A stretch of DNA of 5,191 nucleotides from NCBI GenBank assembly GCA_017445525.1, contig JAFSTZ010000442.1, positions 1-5,191 on the forward strand, read 5' to 3'. The DNA comes from Eubacterium sp. GTDB taxonomy: Bacteria; Bacillota; Clostridia; Lachnospirales; Lachnospiraceae. A program made the position numbers and the translations under genes. Shown piece after piece: positions 1 to 5,191 of the stretch. The notes under the pieces were generated by a model that worked only from the letters and a program-made list of their open reading frames with translations, was not told the DNA's origin and ran no database searches. Every line of letters begins with the position of its first letter. The first letter of the stretch is position 1.

Positions 1-1474
1 ACAATATAAATGACGGCATACCCGATCCATCCTCCGGTACGCACTTCAGTCTTATCATCGTGATTTCATCAGTGATCAGGATACCTTCGGCAGTTTGTCC
101 CCTGTACTCATCATGCACCATCTCAGTATCATCTGAAAGAGCCACGGAAACATTTTTCTCCTTCATCTGATACTCGGAATCCAGATCTATCAGGTGCTGC
201 ATGATCTGAGCAAACTCGGGATCAAACTGTGTCCCCGAGTTTTTGATAAACTCCTCACGTATCTTCTGCTGTGGGATGGCGTTGCGATAGCTTCGATTTG
301 ATGACATGGCATCATAAGCATCGGCAACCGCCAGGATCCTGCCCAGCTCCGGGATCTCTTTGCCGACAAGTCCCTCGGGATAGCCCTTTCCGTCATAACG
401 CTCGTGATGAAAGTTCGCCCCGATAGCCAGATACGGCATCTCCGTGATCCCGGACAGGATCTGCCTGCCGAGAACCGGGTGTTGCTTCATGATCTCGTAT
501 TCCTCAGGTGTAAGCCTTCCGTTTTTATTGATGATCTCGTCCGGAATACCTATCTTTCCTATATCGTGGAGCAGTCCTGCATAGTATATCTCATCGCACT
601 CCTTTTCATCCTTGCCTGCGTACTCGGCGATAGCCCTGGCATACTTTGCAACTCTGGCTGAATGCCCGTGAGTATACTCCTCCTTGGCATCCAGTGCTGC
701 GATAAGCGTCGTGGTCGTCTGATCCAGCAGACGACCCAATCTTTTCTGCTGCTCTCTCAGGTGATCCATCTCCATGGAGTCGATCTTTGCAGTTCTCAGA
801 TTCATATCGTTCAATACGATGATATACAGGATTATCACCATAACGGCTATGGAAATATTTACCAAAGATAGTCCGTAGACAAATATCTGTACCACACCGG
901 CTAAAAACGGAACGATGTCAAACATATAGATAACGCCGCGTATCCTCTTTCCGAAGCGATCGCGATAACGGTATATGACAACTAACTGAAGTACCATACA
1001 TACAAGGGGCAAAACAAAGCTGACGACACTCAGAGGCGCCCTCTGATACTGATTCATCTCATCAAATGTATATATAAGACCGGTAAACTGAGAAACTATG
1101 ATCAGCACAACCTGAATAATACAACAGATATCCACTATACGTAAAAACGTCGGTACTTTCTTCTGCCTGGATACAACGCCAACCATCCCCTTCAAAAGGG
1201 CATTGTAAAAGAACACAACCGATATGGTTGCAAAGAATGTCAGAAAATTGCATATCCTAACCATCCAGAATCCGAGTTCACTCGGATCCCCACGATAGAT
1301 ATAAGCATATCTGTCAGCCAAAAGAAGCATGGTCGTACTTGCGATGATCAGGATAAAAGAAGGACGGCTTTTCGCAGAGAGATTGCTGACCGCTATCGAA
1401 AAGAATAAAAGCAAAGTCAGTATCCCCGTAAGCACGAGCATGATATCCAACTGATTCATCCGTAAAAAATCCAT
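1..1474 (-). CDS. 7TM membrane HD-GYP domain cyclic-di-GMP phosphodiesterase (3' end outside window)
   Basis: The visible 491 codons are open, with no stop before the window edge. Residues 1-222 hold about seven hydrophobic segments (roughly 10-30, 38-54, 70-92, 113-134, 148-168, 182-201, 204-222), which suggests a membrane sensor. A charged, probably helical linker (about 224-252) follows, then the HD-GYP domain (about 253-437). The metal-site residues are present: H271 in HSARV, H303-D304 and K307 in HDIGKIGIPD, H332, H356-H357 in HHERYDGKGYP, and D385 in VADAYDA. Family members hydrolyse c-di-GMP to pGpG or GMP at an iron or manganese site, so an active cytoplasmic phosphodiesterase is predicted. 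The glutamate four residues before the first histidine in tri-iron enzymes is Y267 here, pointing to a two-metal site. Residues after about 440 are a C-terminal extension I do not recognise. The start at 1474 is chosen because AAAGGA lies 9 nt upstream. The gene is divergent from ktrB. The signal sensed is unknown. Confidence 0.93.
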   Translation of the reverse strand, partial: MDFLRMNQLDIMLVLTGILTLLLFFSIAVSNLSAKSRPSFILIIASTTMLLLADRYAYIYRGDPSELGFWMVRICNFLTFFATISVVFFYNALLKGMVGVVSRQKKVPTFLRIVDICCIIQVVLIIVSQFTGLIYTFDEMNQYQRAPLSVVSFVLPLVCMVLQLVVIYRYRDRFGKRIRGVIYMFDIVPFLAGVVQIFVYGLSLVNISIAVMVIILYIIVLNDMNLRTAKIDSMEMDHLREQQKRLGRLLDQTTTTLIAALDAKEEYTHGHSARVAKYARAIAEYAGKDEKECDEIYYAGLLHDIGKIGIPDEIINKNGRLTPEEYEIMKQHPVLGRQILSGITEMPYLAIGANFHHERYDGKGYPEGLVGKEIPELGRILAVADAYDAMSSNRSYRNAIPQQKIREEFIKNSGTQFDPEFAQIMQHLIDLDSEYQMKEKNVSVALSDDTEMVHDEYRGQTAEGILITDEITMIRLKCVPEDGSGMPSFIL

Positions 1475-1570
1475 CCGTGCGCATCCTTTCGGCTTTCATA
1501 TCACTTATTACAAACGATCCATGCCCGTCACAAACGGCATACAGTTTGTTCAGGCTGTGTAATAACATAT
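1475..1570 (-). promoter_or_regulatory. Structured 5' leader of the HD-GYP gene
   Basis: From the predicted transcription start near 1570 to the start codon is a leader of about 96 nt. On the minus strand it can form an outer 6-bp stem (ACAAAC at 1549-1544 with GTTTGT at 1515-1510) around an inner hairpin at 1540-1521 (ATGCCGT with ACGGGCAT, one bulged G, loop TTGTG). A competing 5-bp pairing joins CAAAC at 1548-1544 to GTTTG at 1535-1531, and the two folds exclude each other. The AAAGGA ribosome binding site (1489-1484) lies downstream of the fold. I see none of the conserved elements of c-di-GMP riboswitches. The base pairing is read directly from sequence; a regulatory role is inference. 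Confidence 0.35.
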
Positions 1571-1576
1571 TTATAT

Positions 1577-1605
1577 ATTATAATTGTTATGATAATTATT
1601 GTCAA
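1577..1605 (-). promoter_or_regulatory. Consensus sigma-A promoter of the HD-GYP gene
   Basis: On the minus strand TTGACA (1605-1600) is followed by a 17-nt spacer and TATAAT (1582-1577). Both hexamers match the vegetative sigma consensus exactly and the spacing is optimal. Initiation is expected near 1570. So strong a core promoter for a signalling enzyme suggests that expression is held down by a repressor or by the leader; the Fur-like box overlapping the -35 is the obvious candidate. Confidence 0.8.
1590..1604. promoter_or_regulatory. Candidate Fur-family 7-1-7 operator box
   Basis: TGATAATTATTGTCA is an inverted repeat matching the Bacillus-type Fur consensus TGATAATnATTATCA at 13 of 14 specified positions; the only mismatch is G for A at 1601. 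It covers most of the -35 hexamer and part of the spacer of the leftward promoter, where a bound repressor would block polymerase. It ends 16 nt before the ktrB -35, so it could also influence that promoter. PerR and Zur use similar boxes, so the family member cannot be named. The AT-rich background raises the chance of a coincidental match. Confidence 0.4.
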
Positions 1606-1620
1606 TCTTTGATTTTCTCG

Positions 1621-1649
1621 TTTACAAATGTTCCATACTGTGATATAAT
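1621..1649 (+). promoter_or_regulatory. Extended -10 promoter of ktrB-ktrA
   Basis: TTTACA (1621-1626, one mismatch to consensus) is followed by a 17-nt spacer and TATAAT (1644-1649). TG at 1641-1642 makes an extended -10 element. Initiation would fall at about 1655-1657, on or next to the ATG at 1657, leaving no untranslated leader for that start. This arrangement leaves no room for a ydaO-type c-di-AMP riboswitch, which precedes ktrAB in Bacillus subtilis. Confidence 0.75.
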
Positions 1650-1656
1650 ATCGCAC

Positions 1657-3048
1657 ATGAAAGCGATAAACAAGACCACCAAGAACGTCATGAGAAAAGT
1701 AGCTCAGGCGAGTCCCTCCCGGATCATCCCCCTGGGTTTCATGCTCCTGATCCTCATAGGAGCTCTTCTTTTGATGCTCCCGATAGCAACCACTTCCGGC
1801 GAGGTTCCGGAGTTCTCTACAGCTCTGTTTACATCCACGACCAGCGTCTGTGTGACAGGTTCCGTAGTAGTTGATACCTACAGCTACTGGAGCCTTTTTG
1901 GGCATATCGTCATACTACTCCTGATACAGCTTGGCGGTCTGGGTATCGTTGCTGTAATATCCATGGTCATCATCGCTACTGAGAAGCGCAGGAAAAACTT
2001 CTATGGCATGATGCTTCTGAAGGACTCTTTCAACTTGGAAAGCATGCGCGGTGTAAGACCGTTTATCGCACGTGTATTCAAAGGCACGCTTACCGTTGAG
2101 GCGATAGGTGCGCTGGGTTATTTCTTTGCATTTATACCGCAATTCGGCTGGGTCAAAGGGATATGGTACTCATTTTTCACATCCGTATCCGCCTTCTGTA
2201 ACGCAGGTATAGATATCATAGGGCCTGACAGTCTGACTCAGTACTACGACAAGCCTGCCGTCCTCATCACTACCATGTTTCTGATAGTTGCAGGAGGTAT
2301 CGGTTATGTTGTCTGGTTTGATCTCGGATTTACACGACGTGTCTTTTATAAGCAAAGAAAAGACAGTCCGACTTCCGGAGAACACACAAAACTTGTTCTG
2401 ATCATCACAGCCGTACTCATCGTCTTCGGAACGATCATGACTCTGGCTCTCGAGTGGGACAACCCAAAAACCATCGGCAATATGAATGTCGGTGAAAAGG
2501 TCATGAACAGCATGTTCCAGTCCGTGACCTATCGAACTGCAGGCTTTACCACGTTTTCACAGGCAGATATGCATCAGTCAACATCATTCATAGGTGATAT
2601 ACTGATGTTTATCGGAGGATCGCCTGTAGGTACCGCGGGTGGTGTAAAAACCATCACCATGTTTGTAGTCGTTGCAAATCTCGGAACATTTTTACGCGGA
2701 AAATATGAGATCACTGTATTTGGCCGACGAATCTCAGATGATATGGTGAGAAAAGCCATGGCTATCGTTACCATGCATCTGTTTACGTTATTTACACTTA
2801 CGGCAGCACTGATAATAACGGAGAAGGTACTGCTCGCCGATGCACTGTATGAGGTTACAAGCGCACTCTGTACCGTGGGACTCAGCCGCGGTCTGACGCC
2901 GGATCTGCATCTGGCAGGCAGGATCATCCTGATCATAGCCATGATACTCGGACGTATCGGTCCCATATCCATGGCTCTGTTTTTCAAGACGGGACCGGGC
3001 AGCTCAAATAATGTTCGTCCCGCCAAAGGTCGTTTCATCATAGGATAA
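1657..3048 (+). CDS. ktrB: K+ uptake channel subunit KtrB (TrkH/Ktr family)
   Basis: This is a 463-residue integral membrane protein, close to the usual KtrB length of about 450. It has the four membrane-pore-membrane repeats of the family, each with a selectivity-filter glycine: G68 in SVCVTG, G184 in SAFCNAG, G296 in YRTAGF and G408 in TVGLS. The glycine-rich stretch GGSPVGTAGGVKT (320-332) corresponds to the intramembrane gating loop of the third repeat, and R433 in GRIGP to the conserved arginine of the last helix. KtrB proteins form dimers that conduct K+, often Na+-dependent, and are gated by a cytoplasmic KtrA ring; ktrA follows directly. The start is uncertain. ATG 1657 has no ribosome binding site and sits at the predicted transcription start, so it would be leaderless. 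ATG 1690 (residue 12, MRKVAQASPSR) would have a leader of about 34 nt but only a weak binding site. The reading frame stays open upstream to 1477 but encodes no family sequence there. Confidence 0.95.
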   Translation: MKAINKTTKNVMRKVAQASPSRIIPLGFMLLILIGALLLMLPIATTSGEVPEFSTALFTSTTSVCVTGSVVVDTYSYWSLFGHIVILLLIQLGGLGIVAVISMVIIATEKRRKNFYGMMLLKDSFNLESMRGVRPFIARVFKGTLTVEAIGALGYFFAFIPQFGWVKGIWYSFFTSVSAFCNAGIDIIGPDSLTQYYDKPAVLITTMFLIVAGGIGYVVWFDLGFTRRVFYKQRKDSPTSGEHTKLVLIITAVLIVFGTIMTLALEWDNPKTIGNMNVGEKVMNSMFQSVTYRTAGFTTFSQADMHQSTSFIGDILMFIGGSPVGTAGGVKTITMFVVVANLGTFLRGKYEITVFGRRISDDMVRKAMAIVTMHLFTLFTLTAALIITEKVLLADALYEVTSALCTVGLSRGLTPDLHLAGRIILIIAMILGRIGPISMALFFKTGPGSSNNVRPAKGRFIIG

Positions 3049-3049
3049 C

Positions 3050-3056
3050 AAGGAGG
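3050..3056 (+). promoter_or_regulatory. Strong ribosome binding site of ktrA
   Basis: AAGGAGG begins 2 nt after the ktrB stop codon and lies 9 nt before the ktrA ATG. It fixes the ktrA start and contrasts with ktrB, which has no recognisable site. KtrA could therefore be translated efficiently and independently of ktrB from the shared message. Confidence 0.85.
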
Positions 3057-3065
3057 ATCACTCAC

Positions 3066-3713
3066 ATGAGAGAAAAAAACTATGCTGTACTCGGACTCGG
3101 AAGATACGGTATGAAAGTCGCCGACACCGTAGCGCTGACCGGTGCAACCGTACTTGTAGCAGATTCTGATATCGAAAAGATAGACAGCGTCGCTGACCGC
3201 TTCACCTCAGCAGTTTCACTTGATATGTCAAAAGCCGATGCTCTGGAGGATATCGGTCTGGAAAACATAGATGTCGCCATCATCGACCTTGCCAGTGATC
3301 TCCGTGCAAGCGTGATATGCACCATGGTCACCAAAGAATGCGGTGTTGACCACATCATAGCGACCGCAGCAGGTGTTCGTGAGAGTGAGATCCTGAAAAA
3401 AGTAGGCGCCGATGAGGTAGTGATCCCGGAGGATGAGTCAGCACTGCGTATGGCAAAAACTCTCATCTCAGAGGACTTTCTGGAGTATACCGATATCGGC
3501 GATGGTCTCTGCATAGTAAAAGTAACCGCCAAGAAGGAATGGGGCAACAAGTCGATCGAAAATCTTCAGTTACATAAAAAGAACGGCATCACCGTAGTTG
3601 CCGTCACCGGACCGGAAGGTTTGACAGCGGACTATACTGCGGATTGGATCATCCAACCGGGTACAGCCGTCGTCCTTGCTATGAGGAGAGATGCATTGTA
3701 CCAATTCGTATAA
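3066..3713 (+). CDS. ktrA: K+ uptake regulatory subunit KtrA (RCK domains)
   Basis: A soluble 215-residue protein, the usual KtrA length and about half that of a double-domain TrkA. The N-terminal RCK domain (about 5-125) is a Rossmann fold opening with the nucleotide-binding motif GLGRYG (10-15). Acidic residues D33 and D35 at the end of the second strand are placed to bind the ribose of the nucleotide. The C-terminal RCK domain (about 135-215) ends in VVLAMRRDALYQFV. KtrA octamers sit under a KtrB dimer and gate it in response to ATP or ADP. In Staphylococcus and Bacillus the C-terminal domain also binds c-di-AMP, which inactivates uptake; whether the key contacts are kept here I cannot confirm. 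The gene is 17 nt after ktrB and surely in the same operon. Its TAA is 4 nt from the stop of the converging PrsW gene. Confidence 0.95.
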   Translation: MREKNYAVLGLGRYGMKVADTVALTGATVLVADSDIEKIDSVADRFTSAVSLDMSKADALEDIGLENIDVAIIDLASDLRASVICTMVTKECGVDHIIATAAGVRESEILKKVGADEVVIPEDESALRMAKTLISEDFLEYTDIGDGLCIVKVTAKKEWGNKSIENLQLHKKNGITVVAVTGPEGLTADYTADWIIQPGTAVVLAMRRDALYQFV

Positions 3714-3717
3714 TATG

Positions 3718-4401
3718 TTATTCCTCCGTTTCCTGCAGCAGTGCACGCGCAGCTGCCGCACTGGCGGCCTTTAACCTTCTCTCCTTTGCCTTTTTCCTCA
3801 TCAGTATATTGATGGGGATATATGTGATCAAAGGAAGAGCAAATCCGAAATATTTATAATCAGACATAACGATCGTATTGTATATGGCGTGATAAGTCAT
3901 CGCCATAAACAAAAGCGCTGTCGTGCCGCATGCAAACAGCTTCTTCTTTTTGTGTATCGCTGCCATCCCGATGCCGACTGTAACCGTGCAAACACCATGC
4001 ATCAGACCGGCACCGATACCTCGAACAAACGCCCAAAGTATATCTATATCTGAAAGATTCTGAACCAATACTATCGAGTTCTCAAGTATAGCAAACCCCA
4101 GTCCGACCGCAAACGATATCTGCACCAGCACTGAACGGTTATCAGAAACCACAAAAGCAAAAAACAGAACCGGAAGTGCCTTAAGTATCTCCTCGGTGAT
4201 AGGCGATATAGTAGTGCTGAACGTGAGCATATCACCGAAGAACGGATACAAAACACCGTTTAACTCCGAAGCCACCAGACAGATAGTGCTGCCTATCAGT
4301 ATATATCCCACGATAAGCTTTGCCCTGCCATGAAGGAGTGCAAGGGACATCAGCATCGGAACCATCAAACATATGTATATGGCATATACTATATTGTCCA
4401 T
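3718..4401 (-). CDS. PrsW-family intramembrane protease
   Basis: A 227-residue protein with about seven membrane helices (near 4-22, 27-50, 68-86, 94-117, 121-147, 155-178, 184-201), close in length to Bacillus PrsW. It has the signature motifs of the PrsW branch of the CPBP superfamily: E70-E71-x-x-K74 in ITEEILKALP, GFAILEN (102-108), H135 in LMHGVCT, and H171-x-x-x-N175 in YHAIYN. These residues form the presumed catalytic site in the membrane. In Bacillus subtilis and Clostridioides difficile, PrsW makes the first cut in a membrane anti-sigma factor and so activates an extracytoplasmic-function sigma factor. No sigma or anti-sigma gene is in the window, so the substrate is unknown. The C-terminus (about 202-227) is a basic, alanine-rich cytoplasmic tail. 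AAGGGG (4414-4409) lies 7 nt before the start. The gene overlaps the upstream 7TM gene by 13 nt, so the two are probably translationally coupled. Confidence 0.88.
   Translation of the reverse strand: MDNIVYAIYICLMVPMLMSLALLHGRAKLIVGYILIGSTICLVASELNGVLYPFFGDMLTFSTTISPITEEILKALPVLFFAFVVSDNRSVLVQISFAVGLGFAILENSIVLVQNLSDIDILWAFVRGIGAGLMHGVCTVTVGIGMAAIHKKKKLFACGTTALLFMAMTYHAIYNTIVMSDYKYFGFALPLITYIPINILMRKKAKERRLKAASAAAARALLQETEE
3755..3768 (+). terminator. Weak candidate terminator hairpin for ktrB-ktrA, inside the opposing gene
   Basis: GCCGC (3755-3759) and GCGGC (3764-3768) form a 5-bp GC stem with an ACTG loop, about 40 nt past the ktrA stop, followed by a C/T-rich stretch (CTTTAACCTTCTCTCC and onward). 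The T-tract is broken, and a competing 6-bp pairing exists (CAGTGC 3739-3744 with GCACTG 3758-3763). The GC-rich run also encodes the alanine-rich tail of the PrsW protein, so the hairpin may be a by-product of that coding. Confidence 0.22.
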
Positions 4402-5051
4402 CTCATCACCCCTTTCCGTGCGACCGGAACCATAGCGATCGTGATCAATCCCTGAACGATCATCGATACTATGTACATGGGTACAATACCGTTGTACTCA
4501 GCGAAAAGCTCCATCATGATCGTGATCGCATACAGTATTCCCAAAAGATTATACGGACGCAGAGAACGTATGAGTCCCAGATTTACATCATAGATAATGA
4601 GATGTTTTAAACTGTAGTAAGCACAGGGGATCATGAAAAATGTAACCACTGCTACACTGACTCTGACCTCAATAAACTCGATCGTAATAAAAATCAGCAC
4701 AAAGAATCCTATAACAATAACAGGAGCAATAAGTGCTATAATCCTTGTCAGCAAAAACTTCCTGGTACCATCATCAACCAGAGAATCCATCTGTCCGTAG
4801 TTAGCTGACATTATGAACATCAGAGAACCGGCAATACCCAGCATACCGATATCAAAGCCGAGATTCAGTCCTCCCTGAACAAGAACAAACAGCACATGAA
4901 AAAGTCTTGCATACATCATGCAGGCTACCGCACAGGTAACGAGCTGAAGAAAAATAGGCTTTTTGGGTTTAAAATACCTTCTCGCACCATAGATAAACCC
5001 AATCAATGAACATATCAGGACCCATGAATTCATGATCAAAACATACTGCAT
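4389..5051 (-). CDS. Unrecognised seven-transmembrane protein coupled to the PrsW-family protease
   Basis: I do not recognise this 220-residue protein. It has about seven hydrophobic segments (near 5-22, 32-59, 66-83, 102-124, 130-147, 167-184, 190-209). Short charged loops include GARRYFKPKKP (22-32) and the polar stretch ANYGQMDSLVDDGTRKF (83-99) between the third and fourth segments, the most distinctive part. No catalytic motif, signal peptide or soluble domain is evident. Many 7TM modules of this size serve as sensors, but here there is no attached output domain. The start at 5051 is supported by AGGAAGAGG (5068-5060) 8 nt upstream; M7 is a less likely alternative. The stop lies inside the PrsW start region, which implies coupled translation and hence a possible partner, regulator or substrate of that protease (inference). 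The end of another minus-strand gene is 34 nt upstream, so all three are likely one operon. Confidence 0.85.
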   Translation of the reverse strand: MQYVLIMNSWVLICSLIGFIYGARRYFKPKKPIFLQLVTCAVACMMYARLFHVLFVLVQGGLNLGFDIGMLGIAGSLMFIMSANYGQMDSLVDDGTRKFLLTRIIALIAPVIVIGFFVLIFITIEFIEVRVSVAVVTFFMIPCAYYSLKHLIIYDVNLGLIRSLRPYNLLGILYAITIMMELFAEYNGIVPMYIVSMIVQGLITIAMVPVARKGVMRWTI

Positions 5052-5085
5052 CCTCTGTACCTCTTCCTGAAAAATACGCTGATGA

Positions 5086-5191
5086 TCATCCTAAGCGCTT
5101 GTACTTAACCTTCTTCGGAACACCGGATTCCTTGATCATCTTCTTGATGAACTTGAAGCTGTATGGATCTGTGGCCACATAGAAGGTCGCC
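5086..5191 (-). CDS. C-terminal end of an unidentified gene (5' part outside window)
   Basis: The last 34 codons of a minus-strand gene are visible, starting ATFYVATDPYSF and ending in a lysine-rich, hydrophilic tail (PKKVKYKRLG) before a TGA stop. The short stretch looks like part of a soluble, alpha/beta-type protein, but it is too short for a family call. The gap to the downstream 7TM gene is 34 nt and contains a ribosome binding site but no terminator, so this gene is probably the upstream member of the same operon. Confidence 0.65.
   Translation of the reverse strand, partial: ATFYVATDPYSFKFIKKMIKESGVPKKVKYKRLG

Noticed and set aside
1314..1568. Minus-strand open frame overlapping the HD-GYP leader and N-terminus.
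   Set aside because: It has no ribosome binding site, lies in another frame over the first membrane segments of the HD-GYP protein, and its product looks like no protein.
1475..1570. Possible c-di-GMP riboswitch ahead of the HD-GYP gene.
   Set aside because: The leader is long enough, but I cannot find the conserved core or the paired helices of the c-di-GMP-I or -II classes.
1579..1584. A second TATAAT on the plus strand upstream of ktrB.
   Set aside because: No acceptable -35 hexamer lies 16-18 nt upstream (TGTGTA at 17 nt), and the match is a by-product of the AT-rich leftward -10 region.
1580..1599. Inverted repeat ATAATT-N8-AATTAT across the leftward promoter spacer and -10.
   Set aside because: It is short and low-complexity, as expected in AT-rich promoter DNA, and the overlapping 7-1-7 box is a much more specific match.
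1477..1656. In-frame upstream extension of ktrB (60 more codons).
   Set aside because: The encoded residues show no TrkH/KtrB character, the stretch contains both divergent promoters and the HD-GYP leader, and known KtrB proteins start just before the first membrane helix.
2574..3065. Long minus-strand open frame opposite the 3' part of ktrB (and a similar one at 3080-3550 opposite ktrA).
   Set aside because: Both are complementary-strand shadows of well-supported genes; the products are composition-biased and lack ribosome binding sites or domain motifs.
3644..3656. Hairpin TTGGA-TCA-TCCAA as a terminator of the PrsW operon.
   Set aside because: The stem is only 5 bp and is not followed by a T-tract on the minus strand; it lies within ktrA coding sequence.

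Overview
The window fits a Gram-positive, Clostridia-type bacterium, most likely in or near the Lachnospiraceae. The signs are strong AGGAGG-like ribosome binding sites, consensus sigma-A promoters, moderate GC with an AT-rich promoter region, a Firmicutes-style KtrB/KtrA pair and a 7TM HD-GYP protein. The lineage is inferred from general character, not from a search. No rRNA, tRNA, CRISPR array, insertion sequence or other mobile element was seen.

Layout. (1) Positions 1-1474, minus strand: a membrane-anchored HD-GYP cyclic-di-GMP phosphodiesterase whose 3' end lies outside the window. (2) Positions 1475-1656: a compact divergent promoter region. One consensus promoter (TTGACA-17-TATAAT) fires leftward into the HD-GYP gene through a leader of about 96 nt that can fold. 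An extended -10 promoter (TTTACA-17-TGaTATAAT) fires rightward and places its predicted transcription start almost on the ktrB start codon. A near-perfect 7-1-7 Fur-family box overlaps the leftward -35 hexamer. (3) Positions 1657-3713, plus strand: ktrB-ktrA, a two-gene K+ uptake operon encoding the membrane channel subunit and its RCK gating ring. (4) Positions 3718-5191, minus strand: the end of an unidentified gene, an unrecognised 7TM membrane protein, and a PrsW-family intramembrane protease. The last two overlap by 13 nt and look translationally coupled.

How the parts fit. KtrA and KtrB form one transporter, which in related bacteria is controlled by adenine nucleotides and by c-di-AMP. 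The divergent HD-GYP protein should degrade c-di-GMP in response to a signal at the membrane. The shared promoter region raises, but does not prove, co-regulation of potassium uptake and c-di-GMP turnover. The PrsW operon converges on ktrA with only 4 nt between the stop codons, so transcripts from the two sides probably overlap. PrsW proteins elsewhere release sigma factors by cleaving membrane anti-sigma factors; none is visible here, so the coupled 7TM protein is the only candidate partner in view.

All genes in view look intact apart from the two cut by the window edges. The most unusual points are the possible leaderless ktrB start, the Fur-like box and foldable leader ahead of the HD-GYP gene, and the uncharacterised 7TM/PrsW pair.
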